NCBI RefSeq assembly: GCF_000687915.1
Contig: NZ_JHZY01000004.1
Span: 1,498,001 to 1,562,000 of the forward strand
Direction: 5' to 3'
Origin: Leeuwenhoekiella sp. MAR_2009_132
Lineage (GTDB): Bacteria > Bacteroidota > Bacteroidia > Flavobacteriales > Flavobacteriaceae
Length of the DNA stretch: 64,000 nucleotides
The first letter of the stretch is position 1; each line of letters begins with the position of its first letter. Shown here piece by piece: positions 46,171 to 54,073 of this stretch. The position numbers and the translations under genes were made by a program. The notes beneath the pieces are model-generated. The model was not told the origin of the DNA and ran no database searches. It saw only the letters and a list, made by a program, of their open reading frames with translations.

Positions 46171-46287
46171 AAAACCGCTTTTTAGCGGTTTTTTAATTTT
46201 AATAAAGCCCTTATTATCAGCACAAAAAAGTTCTGATATCCCGTAAATCACTTCTGTAAACAAGTATATTTGTTTGGATATAAGGAG
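46171..46287 (+). repeat. Promoter module R1
   Basis: First copy: a terminator hairpin AACCGCT/AGCGGTT (46173-46190), a spacer, then a block conserved in all four copies: ATATCC (46236-46241) and GGATAT (46276-46281) as inverted arms around the -7 box TATATTTG (46265-46272), ending in GGAG. The cassette begins at the next GTT (46287). No clear -33 TTG is seen. It drives the DUF2461 cassette; the terminator also serves the enoyl-CoA hydratase gene. Confidence 0.75.
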
Positions 46288-46343
46288 TTAGCAACAAGGC
46301 TGAAAAAACATCGAGATAAAAATAAAAATTAGGAGTTCATCAA

Positions 46344-47015
46344 ATGATAGATAAAAAAACACTCGGATTTTTAAAAAAATTAACTTCCAATAATTCTAAA
46401 GAATGGCTGGACGAAAATAGGTCGGATTATAATTTTGCGAAAGATGATATCTTAAATATGACCCAAACTCTTATCAATTCGGTATCTGAATTTGATTTAG
46501 GAATTGCAAAAGCGGACTTAAATCCAAAAAAGTGTATTACAAGACTAAATCGAGACTTGCGATTCTCTAAAGACAAAACACCGTATAAAACGGGCTATTA
46601 CATTGTGCTGAATCGGAACGGAAAAAACAGTCCTTGTGCTTTCTACTATGTGCATATTGAACCGAATAATTGTTTTGTAGGAGGTGGAGTTTATAATCCG
46701 CAATCTTCCGAACTGAAAAAAATAAGAAGTGAAATTAACGCTTCCTTCGACGAATGGAATAAAATTATCAATAACAAAGATTTCCAAACAAAATTTCCAA
46801 GTGGAATCCATAATTCTGGAACTCTTGTCAGAAGTCCTAAAGAATTTGAAGATGACAATCCTGCAATCGAATTTCTAAAAATGAAAGGATTTTATACACA
46901 GGAACCAATATCGGATAAGGAAATTCAATCGAACCAGATTTCGGAAAAAATCCTTGATTATTTCGTAACAGTTAAACCTTTGGTGGATTATTTAAACGTT
47001 GCAATTGAGGAATAG
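46344..47015 (+). CDS. DUF2461 family protein
   Basis: 223 residues. LKKLTSNNSKEWLDENR, LNPKKCITRLNRDLRFSKDK and PYKTGYYIVLNRNG are typical of DUF2461 (TIGR02453), a widespread soluble family of unknown role. It is the first gene in the island. The cassette opens at GTTAGCAAC and closes with GTTGCTAAC 14 bp after the stop codon. Confidence 0.85.
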   Translation: MIDKKTLGFLKKLTSNNSKEWLDENRSDYNFAKDDILNMTQTLINSVSEFDLGIAKADLNPKKCITRLNRDLRFSKDKTPYKTGYYIVLNRNGKNSPCAFYYVHIEPNNCFVGGGVYNPQSSELKKIRSEINASFDEWNKIINNKDFQTKFPSGIHNSGTLVRSPKEFEDDNPAIEFLKMKGFYTQEPISDKEIQSNQISEKILDYFVTVKPLVDYLNVAIEE

Positions 47016-47028
47016 TATGCAAAGCCCA

Positions 47029-47224
47029 GTTGCTAACAATGTATATAAAAAATAGCGCAAGTCTTTGCTAACACTAAGGCTTGGGCATTTTTGGAAAGTC
47101 GCCAAATATTTAAAATTGACGATTTTAAATAAAAAGATAAATAGTAAAATTTAAAAATTCGGCTTGTGTTTAATCCGAAGATTAACAGCTTATTTTCAGC
47201 GCTACTTTTCATATACGGAGCCGT
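47029..47224 (+). repeat. attC-like palindrome a1
   Basis: Opens with GTTGCTAAC (47029-47037), the exact reverse complement of the cassette start at 46287-46295. Outer arms: GTATAT (47041-47046) with ATATAC near 47211-47216, and TAGCGC (47053-47058) with GCGCTA (47199-47204). It ends at CCGTT (47221-47225). The total of about 196 bp is long for a classical attC. Confidence 0.55.
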
Positions 47225-47254
47225 TGTGGTGCATTTCTCACTCGAATCAACAAA

Positions 47255-47827
47255 ATGAAAAATTTAATAATTATAATTTTTATTCTATCACTTTTTTCTT
47301 GTTCGAAAAGATTCAAACCAGCTACAAATGAGAATGAATATTTTGTATTAACTGAATTAAATACAAAAGACACTTTATTCAGAATTTCAAAAAATGAGTT
47401 TTATGAAATGGGAGATGATTTTGCTTTTGTGAATCGAAAAGGAGATACTATAATTTCATCTAAAAAAATATACTTCACATTTAAAGATACTATTACAACA
47501 TTCGGAATTGTACTTGAAAAAGAAACTTATGATTTAATTGGAATAAATCGGAAAGGAGAAAGAATTTTTGAAGTATATATTTATGACAATGGACCTGATT
47601 ATATTTCTGAAGGTTTATTCAGAATTAAGAAAAATGGAAAAATTGGTTTTGCGAATGAAAAAGGAGAAATTATAATCAAACCGCAATTTGAATGTGCTTC
47701 GAATTTTGAGAATGGAATTGCATCAGTAACTTACGATTGTTATTTGTATTATGACTTGGATGAACATTTACGTTCTGAAAGTGAAAGTTGGTTTGAAATA
47801 GATAAAACTGGAAAACGAATTGAATAA
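47255..47827 (+). CDS. WG-repeat lipoprotein
   Basis: 190 residues. Signal with core LIIIIFILSLF and lipobox SCS (Cys16). WG-type repeats in the C-terminal half: LIGINRKGERIF and GLFRIKKNGKIGFANEKGEI followed by KPQFE. WG repeats are beta-structural and of unknown binding role. It belongs to the second cassette. Confidence 0.75.
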   Translation: MKNLIIIIFILSLFSCSKRFKPATNENEYFVLTELNTKDTLFRISKNEFYEMGDDFAFVNRKGDTIISSKKIYFTFKDTITTFGIVLEKETYDLIGINRKGERIFEVYIYDNGPDYISEGLFRIKKNGKIGFANEKGEIIIKPQFECASNFENGIASVTYDCYLYYDLDEHLRSESESWFEIDKTGKRIE

Positions 47828-47844
47828 AAAAACGACACCACGAC

Positions 47845-47964
47845 AACATATATAATTTATTGCTAGTTCTAGCCTACTTACGAAAATCCTCGCGGATTTT
47901 CTATTCGGTTTGTATTTGCTAATTTAGTTGCTGAAACACGCAACGAAATCATACACAAACACGT
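47845..47964 (+). repeat. attC-like palindrome a2 (copy A of a 113-bp repeat)
   Basis: Starts with AAC at 47845 and ends at GTT (47963-47965). It contains the perfect hairpin GAAAATCC (47882-47889), TCGC loop, GGATTTTC (47894-47901). The core 47851-47963 is repeated almost exactly at 48612-48724. It separates the WG-repeat gene from the next cassette. Confidence 0.6.
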
Positions 47965-48051
47965 TGGCAAACATTTGAATGAAAATCGTACCCCGAATTC
48001 AAGAACTTAACGGACCAACTCAAAATTCAATAATTAAAAATAATCTACGAA

Positions 48052-48474
48052 ATGAAAACTAAAAAACTAATTTTTTCATTAATTCTAGGAATAATCTTCT
48101 CTAACAGTTATTCCCAAATATCTGCATCCTTTTATCAGAATGAATCAAACTCTAAAATTGCAATTGGGTACGAATTTAACGACACATTATGGACGGACTT
48201 TAGATTATATTCTGGAACAAATATTGAAAATATAACACCAGAAATAGTCCTGAATTATAATTTAGTGAAAAAAGAAAAATATGAAACATATATCGGAGCT
48301 GGAATTGTATTAAATAATATTAATGGAATAGTTATACCTATTGGAATCGGAATTAAACCATTTGAGAGTTTGAAAAACTTATCATTTAATATTGAATTAA
48401 ATCCGTTATATGAAATTGACTTTGAAGACGTTTTTATTCGTGGATTTATTGGAATTAGGTACGTTGTGAAATAA
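48052..48474 (+). CDS. Small outer-membrane beta-barrel-like protein
   Basis: 140 residues. Signal peptide (KLIFSLILGIIFSNSYSQ, about residues 5-22) followed by alternating beta strands ending in FIRGFIGIRYVVK, typical of small Bacteroidota outer-membrane proteins. No specific family is recognised. A short upstream frame (ATG at 47979, 28 codons) overlaps its start and is not supported as a gene. Confidence 0.6.
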   Translation: MKTKKLIFSLILGIIFSNSYSQISASFYQNESNSKIAIGYEFNDTLWTDFRLYSGTNIENITPEIVLNYNLVKKEKYETYIGAGIVLNNINGIVIPIGIGIKPFESLKNLSFNIELNPLYEIDFEDVFIRGFIGIRYVVK

Positions 48475-48486
48475 AAAACTAATGCT

Positions 48487-48563
48487 AACAAAGAGAGGGG
48501 ATTATCAATGTTGACAAAATCTAACACTTCAGCGTATATCATAACCTTAATCCTCTCTTTGTT
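48487..48563 (+). repeat. attC-like palindrome a3
   Basis: The best-folding element. AACAAAGAGAGGGGATTA (48487-48504) pairs with TAATCCTCTCTTTGTT (48548-48563), perfect except for two extra G in the first arm (a bulge as seen in folded attC). It begins with AAC and ends in GTT. Size 77 bp, within the normal attC range. Confidence 0.6.
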
Positions 48564-48611
48564 CTTTCTGATTTATACTATCAATTTAAAGAGAATCAAA
48601 CTTAAGCCGTT

Positions 48612-48724
48612 TATAATTTATTGCTAGTTCTAGCCTACTTACGAGAGTCATCGCGGACTTTCTATTCGGTTTGTATTTGCTAAATTAGTTGCTGAAAAAC
48701 GCAACGAAATCATACACAAACACG
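48612..48724 (+). repeat. Copy B of the 113-bp repeat, partly decayed
   Basis: Same length and nearly identical to 47851-47963. The central hairpin has changed (GAGAGTCATCGCGGACTTTC) and the end reads CACGTAGTAAAC instead of CACGTTGGCAAAC, so the terminal GTT is lost. It looks like an older duplicate. Confidence 0.7.
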
Positions 48725-48755
48725 TAGTAAACATAAAAAAATCGTCTGAAAATAT

Positions 48756-50432
48756 ATGAGTTGGATTTTAGGAATAATTATCTTTTTAATTTTACTGTTT
48801 ATAATCACTAACTTCAGAAAGAAAAAGTCGTTAAGAAAAATCAAAAATGATTTAATAAATAATTGGGGCAAACATAAAATAAAAGATGAATTCCATTTTG
48901 GCTCCATCGAAAAATATTTTCAAAATAATAACCAAAAAGAAAAAGCATTTCACATAATCTCAGACAGATGTGCATCTGATTTGGATATTAACGAAACATT
49001 TAAAATAATTGACAGAACTTCTTCAAAAATAGGTCAACAATTTCTCTACTATAAATTAAGAACAATTGAAAACCAAGATAAATTGATGAAATTCAATATA
49101 CTTGTTCTTCTTTTCGAAAAAAATCAAAATTTAAGACTAAAAAGCCAATTGGAGTTGAGTAAGCTGAACTCTAATGATTCTTATAACTTTGAGGATTTGG
49201 TAACTTCAAAACCCGTTAAAAAGCCAAAAATATTATGGTTAATATATACATTAACAGGTTTATCAACATCTTTTATCCTCTTAGGTATATTCTTTCCCAT
49301 TTTTTTTATATTTCTAATTCCAATACTTGCTTTAAATATGGCATTTCATTATAAAAATAAATGGAATGTATCAAATTATCTTGATGGTGTAAGCCAACTT
49401 TCCAAGGCATTAAATGTTTCCAAGAAAATAGCAAGTTTTCAAGAAGTTAAACATCATTTCCCAAACACATCCTTCATTAAAGAAATAGAAAAAATAAAGC
49501 TCAAAACTGCATTTATTAGTTTTGAGAAAAACATTGATAACGAATTTGCATCAGTAGTTTGGCTAATATCTGAATTTATAAAAGTAATTTTCAATTTAGA
49601 ATATCTAATTTTTTACAGTTTCATTGACTCAATTACAACGAAAAGAGAAGAACTAAAAAAAATGTTTCATTTTATAGGAGAAATTGATTCTGCTATTTCT
49701 AATGCTTCACTAAAAGCAAGTGATTATAATTTATGTTCTCCAAAATTCACAGAAGACAAAGAAATAAAAGTCAAAGAAATTTCTCATCCATTGATAAAAA
49801 ACTGCGTTGTTAATGATTTAAGTTTAACAAACAAAAGTTTATTGTTGACAGGTTCAAATATGTCGGGAAAAACAACCTTCATAAGGTCAATTTCCATAAA
49901 TAGTATTTTAGCTCAAACTTTAAACATCTGTTTTGCTAAAGAATATATTGCCCCTTTTTTAAAAATATATTCTTCGATTAGAATTACAGATGACTTGCTA
50001 GAAAATACAAGCTATTATCTTGAAGAAGTTTTGACCATCAAAAAATTAATAGATGTATCTAAAGGCAAAGTTCCTCATTTATTTGTCTTAGACGAGATTT
50101 TTAAAGGAACAAATACAATTGAGAGAATTTCTGGAAGTAAGGCTATTTTATCGTATCTCAATAAAGGTAAAAATATTGTTTTGGTTTCAACTCACGATAT
50201 TGAGTTAACCGATATATTAAGTAAAGAAAATTTTGAGTTATTTCATTTCAGTGAACAAGTAGAAAACAACAAATTAAATTTTGACTATAAACTTAAAGAA
50301 GGTGAATTAAAAACGAGAAACGCAATCAAAATTTTAGAACTATATAATTATCCGTCTGAGGTAATTAAGGATGCCAGAATAACGGAAAAAATAACGTTTG
50401 CCAACACCGGTAACCGTTGCACAAGACTTTAA
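48756..50432 (+). CDS. MutS-related ATPase with membrane segments
   Basis: 558 residues. An N-terminal transmembrane helix (about 3-22) and a second hydrophobic pair (about 160-195) precede the MutS domain V ATPase core: Walker A GSNMSGKTTF (about 366-375), Walker B LFVLDEIFKGTN, and LVSTHD. No mismatch-recognition domain is seen, so it is a MutS-like membrane protein rather than a repair MutS. The last residues (FANTGNRCTRL) are coded by the repeated junction sequence, so the native C terminus may have been altered. Confidence 0.75.
   Translation: MSWILGIIIFLILLFIITNFRKKKSLRKIKNDLINNWGKHKIKDEFHFGSIEKYFQNNNQKEKAFHIISDRCASDLDINETFKIIDRTSSKIGQQFLYYKLRTIENQDKLMKFNILVLLFEKNQNLRLKSQLELSKLNSNDSYNFEDLVTSKPVKKPKILWLIYTLTGLSTSFILLGIFFPIFFIFLIPILALNMAFHYKNKWNVSNYLDGVSQLSKALNVSKKIASFQEVKHHFPNTSFIKEIEKIKLKTAFISFEKNIDNEFASVVWLISEFIKVIFNLEYLIFYSFIDSITTKREELKKMFHFIGEIDSAISNASLKASDYNLCSPKFTEDKEIKVKEISHPLIKNCVVNDLSLTNKSLLLTGSNMSGKTTFIRSISINSILAQTLNICFAKEYIAPFLKIYSSIRITDDLLENTSYYLEEVLTIKKLIDVSKGKVPHLFVLDEIFKGTNTIERISGSKAILSYLNKGKNIVLVSTHDIELTDILSKENFELFHFSEQVENNKLNFDYKLKEGELKTRNAIKILELYNYPSEVIKDARITEKITFANTGNRCTRL
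50396..50425 (+). repeat. Short junction element J1 before R2
   Basis: Starts with GTTTGCCAAC (50396-50405), the exact reverse complement of GTTGGCAAAC at 47963-47972. Then AACACCGGTAACCGTTGCACAAG, a near-palindrome (CGGTAACCG) that recurs at 52312, 53873 and 55348 with one to three changes. It could be an attC whose central part has been lost. Confidence 0.6.
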
Positions 50433-50572
50433 TTTATAGAAATCACATTCCGTTGAACCGCTTTTAAGCGGTTTTTTCTTTTTATATAAAATCACTGAAA
50501 ATCAACATAAAAATGATTTAATATCTCGTAATTCACTTCTGTAAACAATTATATTTGTTTGGATATAGGGAG
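50416..50572 (+). repeat. Promoter module R2
   Basis: Begins at GTTGCACAAG, contains the terminator AACCGCTT/AAGCGGTT (50456-50473) with T-run, the -7 box TATATTTG (50550-50557), and the ATATC(T/C)...GGATAT arms, ending in GGGAG. The cassette starts with GTTGTGCAAC (50572-50581). Confidence 0.75.
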
Positions 50573-50622
50573 TTGTGCAACAGTTGCGAAAACCGAGATT
50601 GACCAATCAAAACAAAAACTAA

Positions 50623-50919
50623 ATGGAATTAAAAAATGAATACCTTAATGAGAAAGAAGCAAGGGCTTATCTAAAACAATTTACAGGTTGCGACTATGTT
50701 TTTGCGCAAGGAGCTCATAGAAAATGGGGCAAATCTAACGATGTGGAATTAGAGAGTAATGCACCTTATTTTCAAATAATGCCAGATACTTTTGACGATG
50801 GATTTTTTGATTGGTATGTCTCAGAGAGGTCAGGTAGACAATTTTTTGAATTACGTGAAACTTGTATCATACATTTTCTAAACTATAGAAAAATATGGTT
50901 AGGATTAAAGTCTGAGTAA
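50623..50919 (+). CDS. Unknown 98-residue protein
   Basis: 98 residues, soluble, acidic, with an aromatic-rich C-terminal half (YFQIMPDTFDDGFFDWYVSE). No family is recognised. It shares a cassette with the DUF2199 gene 7 nt downstream, and both lie downstream of R2. Confidence 0.55.
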   Translation: MELKNEYLNEKEARAYLKQFTGCDYVFAQGAHRKWGKSNDVELESNAPYFQIMPDTFDDGFFDWYVSERSGRQFFELRETCIIHFLNYRKIWLGLKSE

Positions 50920-50926
50920 ACGAAAT

Positions 50927-51481
50927 ATGGGAATTTTTGATTTATTTAGAAAAAAACAAAAGTCTTCCGAATTTAAATGTTCGACTTGTGGAGAAATTCA
51001 CGATGAATTACCAGCTCTTGGATTTATTACACCTTTCTATTATGAAATTCTGAACGAAAAAGACAAAAAAGAAATTGCTGAAATTTCAAGTGATTTTTGC
51101 ATAATAACTCACGAAGACCAAACTGACAGATTTATAAGAACTGTATTGACAATTCAAATTAATGATGCTTGCGAAAATTTGGATTATGGAGTTTGGGTTT
51201 CTTTAAGTGAAAAGAGTTTTAACGAATATGAAGCTGACTTCAAAAATAACGCTGAAGAAAAAACCTATTTCGGAATGATAAGTAATGACATTCCAGATTA
51301 TGAAGAAAGTACTTTGGGATTACACGTAAATCTGAACACAAGAAAAGGTGGAATTAGACCAGAAATAATTCCTCACCAAAACGAACATAAATTGATTTCG
51401 GATTGGGAAAAAGGAATCACAATTGCGGAAGCGGAAAAACGAGTTGAGCGAATGATAAAAACGTTGCACAATAATGTATAA
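50927..51481 (+). CDS. DUF2199 family protein
   Basis: 184 residues. A short Cys pair (FKCSTCGEIH) near the N terminus and LDYGVWVSLSEKSF, YFGMISNDIPDY and LGLHVNLNTRKGGIRP match DUF2199 proteins of unknown function. The last residues (KTLHNNV) run into the palindrome a4. Second gene of this cassette. Confidence 0.75.
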   Translation: MGIFDLFRKKQKSSEFKCSTCGEIHDELPALGFITPFYYEILNEKDKKEIAEISSDFCIITHEDQTDRFIRTVLTIQINDACENLDYGVWVSLSEKSFNEYEADFKNNAEEKTYFGMISNDIPDYEESTLGLHVNLNTRKGGIRPEIIPHQNEHKLISDWEKGITIAEAEKRVERMIKTLHNNV

Positions 51482-51589
51482 CCGCAATTACGGCGGATTC
51501 GACTACGTCCGAATCCACTCAGAATTGCTAAAGCCTGTGCCCGAATATTAACGCTTATTAACCCATAACTGACGGTTATACGAGACCGT
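51463..51589 (+). repeat. attC-like palindrome a4
   Basis: Opens with GTTGCACAAT (51463-51472), 9 of 10 bases matching the reverse complement of the cassette start at 50572-50581. Arms GTATAACCG (51476-51484) and CGGTTATAC (51573-51581), with an internal GGATTCG/CGAATCC hairpin. Ends at GTT (51588-51590). Confidence 0.6.
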
Positions 51590-51710
51590 TAGCACCTTGA
51601 ATGTACCTATAATCATAAAATTCAGTGAATGCCGTAAGAATGTCGTCAATAAGCCGCTATAAAATTAATAATCTTTAAATATTTTAGCTCCAAAATAAAA
51701 ATAGTAAATA

Positions 51711-52313
51711 ATGAGAAAAATCGGAGAAAAAATCAAAAAAGTGCGCTTAAAAAAAGGTTTATCCCAAGAAAATCTAGCGGAATCTTCGAAAGTAAATTTA
51801 AGAACAATTCAGCGTATAGAAAATAATGAAACAAATCCTAGAAATAAAACGCTTCGGTTAATCTTTGATGTTTTAGAAATAGAAATGATCGAAAATGAAA
51901 AAAAATTCCAATTAGATAAAAACTTGATTGGGTCAATTTTTTTAACATTGGCAATAATCATAAGTTCTTTTACAGTATGGATACGGATTTCAAGAGGATA
52001 TTCAGGGTTCGAAAAGATTTACACAAAATATGATGGTTGGAATGGATATACTTACTTGAATGATTATCACTTTTACAATTGGTTTTTAAGTATAAGTGCT
52101 ATTACTGTAGGATTAACAGTTATAATAAATTCACTGGGATTTATTAAAAACAAAATGAAATATATAATAATTCAAGTTATATGTTTATCCTTATACCTAA
52201 TCGGATTATTTGGTTGGAGCTTTAGGCGAGCTTTTGAAATTCGACCTGGTTTATTTGTTATAGTAATTTCAACTATTATATTAATTATAGTTTATAAAAA
52301 AAACAGGTGCTAA
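51711..52313 (+). CDS. XRE-family regulator with transmembrane C terminus
   Basis: 200 residues. A Cro/C1-type helix-turn-helix (about 1-60; GLSQENLAESSKVNLRTIQR) is followed by four hydrophobic segments (about 68-90, 118-138, 145-165, 175-197). Such membrane-bound XRE proteins are common in Bacteroidota; target genes unknown. The cassette begins GTTAGCACCT (51588) and ends with AGGTGCTAAC (52305-52314), perfect complements. About 110 bp between the cassette start and the ATG hold no gene. Confidence 0.75.
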   Translation: MRKIGEKIKKVRLKKGLSQENLAESSKVNLRTIQRIENNETNPRNKTLRLIFDVLEIEMIENEKKFQLDKNLIGSIFLTLAIIISSFTVWIRISRGYSGFEKIYTKYDGWNGYTYLNDYHFYNWFLSISAITVGLTVIINSLGFIKNKMKYIIIQVICLSLYLIGLFGWSFRRAFEIRPGLFVIVISTIILIIVYKKNRC

Positions 52314-52480
52314 CACCGGTAACCGTTGCACAAGCCTTAATTCTTAGAAAACATCACGTATTTAAACCGCTTTTAAGCGGTTTTTCTATTTTAATAAAAG
52401 CCCTGATGATCAGCACAAAAAAGTTCTGATATCCCGTAAATCACTTTTGTAAAAAAGTATATTTGTTTGGATATAAGGAG
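52305..52480 (+). repeat. Junction J2 plus promoter module R3
   Basis: Starts with AGGTGCTAAC, then AACACCGGTAACCGTTGCACAAG (52312-52334). R3 has the terminator AAACCGCTT/AAGCGGTTT (52364-52383), the -7 box TATATTTG (52458-52465), and the inverted ATATCC/GGATAT arms. Ends at GGAG; the next cassette starts GTTGTAGCAC (52480-52489). Confidence 0.75.
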
Positions 52481-52504
52481 TTGTAGCACATTTGAGAAAA
52501 ACCT

Positions 52505-52915
52505 ATGAAATTGAAAATTCACTTAATGACTTTAATCAGTTGTCTATGTATCGGATGTAATTCGGATGAAGCAAAAATGACGGCAACGGAACAATTTTTA
52601 GCCGATAAATATAATGCAGAAACTATAAGTTTTGACTTTAAAACTGTAGAGACAAAAACCAATGGCGAATTGACTGAAGACAGAAAGTTTATATCTGTCG
52701 AAATTAAAAACCCAACCGATATCGAAAAAATTATGTCTGACAATGAATACTCTAATAAACGTGGATTAACAATCGCCAAATTTGTAATGGACTCTCTGCA
52801 ATTTGATGAAATACCATTTCAGCCAAAAGAATTACAAATTGACTTTATAAATGAAAGTGGTTTTTTTCTTTTAAACAGTGAAAACAAAAAGACAATTAAT
52901 TACGAATTGAACTAA
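52505..52915 (+). CDS. Small lipoprotein of unknown function
   Basis: 136 residues. Lipoprotein signal with core LMTLISCLCI and lipobox GCN (Cys18). The mature part is acidic with no recognised domain. Cassette ends agree: GTTGTAGCAC at 52480 and GTGCTACAAC at 52928-52937. Confidence 0.55.
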   Translation: MKLKIHLMTLISCLCIGCNSDEAKMTATEQFLADKYNAETISFDFKTVETKTNGELTEDRKFISVEIKNPTDIEKIMSDNEYSNKRGLTIAKFVMDSLQFDEIPFQPKELQIDFINESGFFLLNSENKKTINYELN

Positions 52916-52927
52916 AAAACAAAAAAC

Positions 52928-53060
52928 GTGCTACAACATTGTATAAAAATAATGCGCAAGTTTATTCCTAAACCAAAAGTTAGTGCTTGTTTGCTTGCAT
53001 CCGATTTTCCTGCGGAAAATCCTCGCTGACAAAATCGCAACTTTTCTTATACCAAACCGT
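52928..53060 (+). repeat. attC-like palindrome a5
   Basis: GTGCTACAAC (52928-52937) opens it. GTATAA (52941-52946) pairs with TTATAC (53047-53052), and GATTTTCC/GGAAAATC (53003-53021) forms an inner hairpin. It ends at CCGTT (53057-53061). Confidence 0.6.
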
Positions 53061-53082
53061 TTTAACACATTAGACAAAAAAA

Positions 53083-53864
53083 ATGTCAATAGAACAAAAA
53101 AAACACCAGTCATTTGTAACAATTGTCGAACCGAGAATGTTTCGAATCTAAATATTGATTCTCCTATGGCTATGAATTACCTAAAACCACCACAATTGAA
53201 AGTAATTGACAACAAATCAATAACAGAACAAGATTTTACCTATACCAGTACAAAATATACTCTCGGACTTCTTGGAATATGTTTTGGCTCACTAATCTTA
53301 TTGATTTTGGTTTTTACAAATCTTCTTGACAAAACTGATATAACTCTTGTTTTGAGTTTTTCCATTCCTGTAATCATATTCTTTATTTTCAAGAAAAACA
53401 TAAAAAGGTTTGGAAAAGGACTAATTAAAAATGGAGTTCTTTTTCTTAAGCTTGACACCGAAATGTTGACTATTGATTTGAATGAAATTGAAAATTATAA
53501 GATTGATCACTACAATGGGGTAATTTTTAAAGTGAAATTAAAGAGTGGCAAAAAGCATCAAATTACTGCCAATGACAACTTTTGTGACGCATCTTCATTT
53601 GAAAAGTTTACAGATTATTTTGAGTCCAACATATCAAATTACAAGAATGAAAACAATTTAGAAATTGTTAGGAAAAAATCGATGTTTGAGTACAAATTGA
53701 TGTTTTACGTGTTAATAATTATGACGATTGCAGCGGTCGGAGCATTATTTTATTCATTGTATTTTACTAACAAAACTTCAGGTATATTATTTAGTTCTTT
53801 AGGGATAATATTAATAATGTGGGCAGCTTACTATAAAGCGCAAATGAGAAAAAAAGAAAAATAA
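53083..53864 (+). pseudogene. Zinc-ribbon membrane protein, probably frameshifted near the start
   Basis: ATG at 53083 reads MSIEQKK and then leaves frame at an A8 run (53096-53103). One extra A would give MSIEQKKTPVICNNCRTENV, a credible zinc ribbon start, and then the long frame ending at 53864: about 260 residues with hydrophobic pairs (about 85-130 and 205-250). Without repair, the frame begins at the internal ATG at 53166 and loses the CxxC motif. The longer open frame to 52983 runs through palindrome a5 and is not a coding start. Function unknown. Confidence 0.55.
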
Positions 53865-53872
53865 CTGCAGCC

Positions 53873-54041
53873 AACACCGCTAACCGTTGCACAAACCTTT
53901 AATTTTTAGAAATCTCATTCTGTTAAACCGCTTTTTAGCGGTTTTTCTATTTAAAAAAAGGCCCTGATAATCAGTGTAAAAAAGTTTAGATATCCAGTTA
54001 ATCACTTCTATAAACAAGTATATTTGTTTGGATATAAGGAG
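53873..54041 (+). repeat. Junction J3 plus promoter module R4
   Basis: AACACCGCTAACCGTTGCACAAA (53873-53895), then terminator AAACCGCT/AGCGGTTT (53925-53944), -7 box TATATTTG (54019-54026), and ATATCC/GGATAT arms, ending in GGA(G). It is preceded by AATAACTGCAG, which also precedes J4. The following cassette starts GTTGTAGCAC (54041-54050). Confidence 0.75.
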
Positions 54042-54073
54042 TTGTAGCACATTTGAAAAGAATGTAAACCAGA

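Noticed and set aside
47979-48065. 28-codon ORF upstream of the small outer-membrane gene
   Set aside because: No homology or structure recognised and it overlaps the start of the following gene; may be a cassette remnant.
48255-48542. 95-codon minus-strand frame in the island
   Set aside because: Antisense to the beta-barrel gene and palindrome a3, hydrophobic by composition only.
52983-53082. Upstream extension of the zinc-ribbon gene to 52983
   Set aside because: The extension runs through palindrome a5 and gives an unlikely N terminus; the credible start is 53083.
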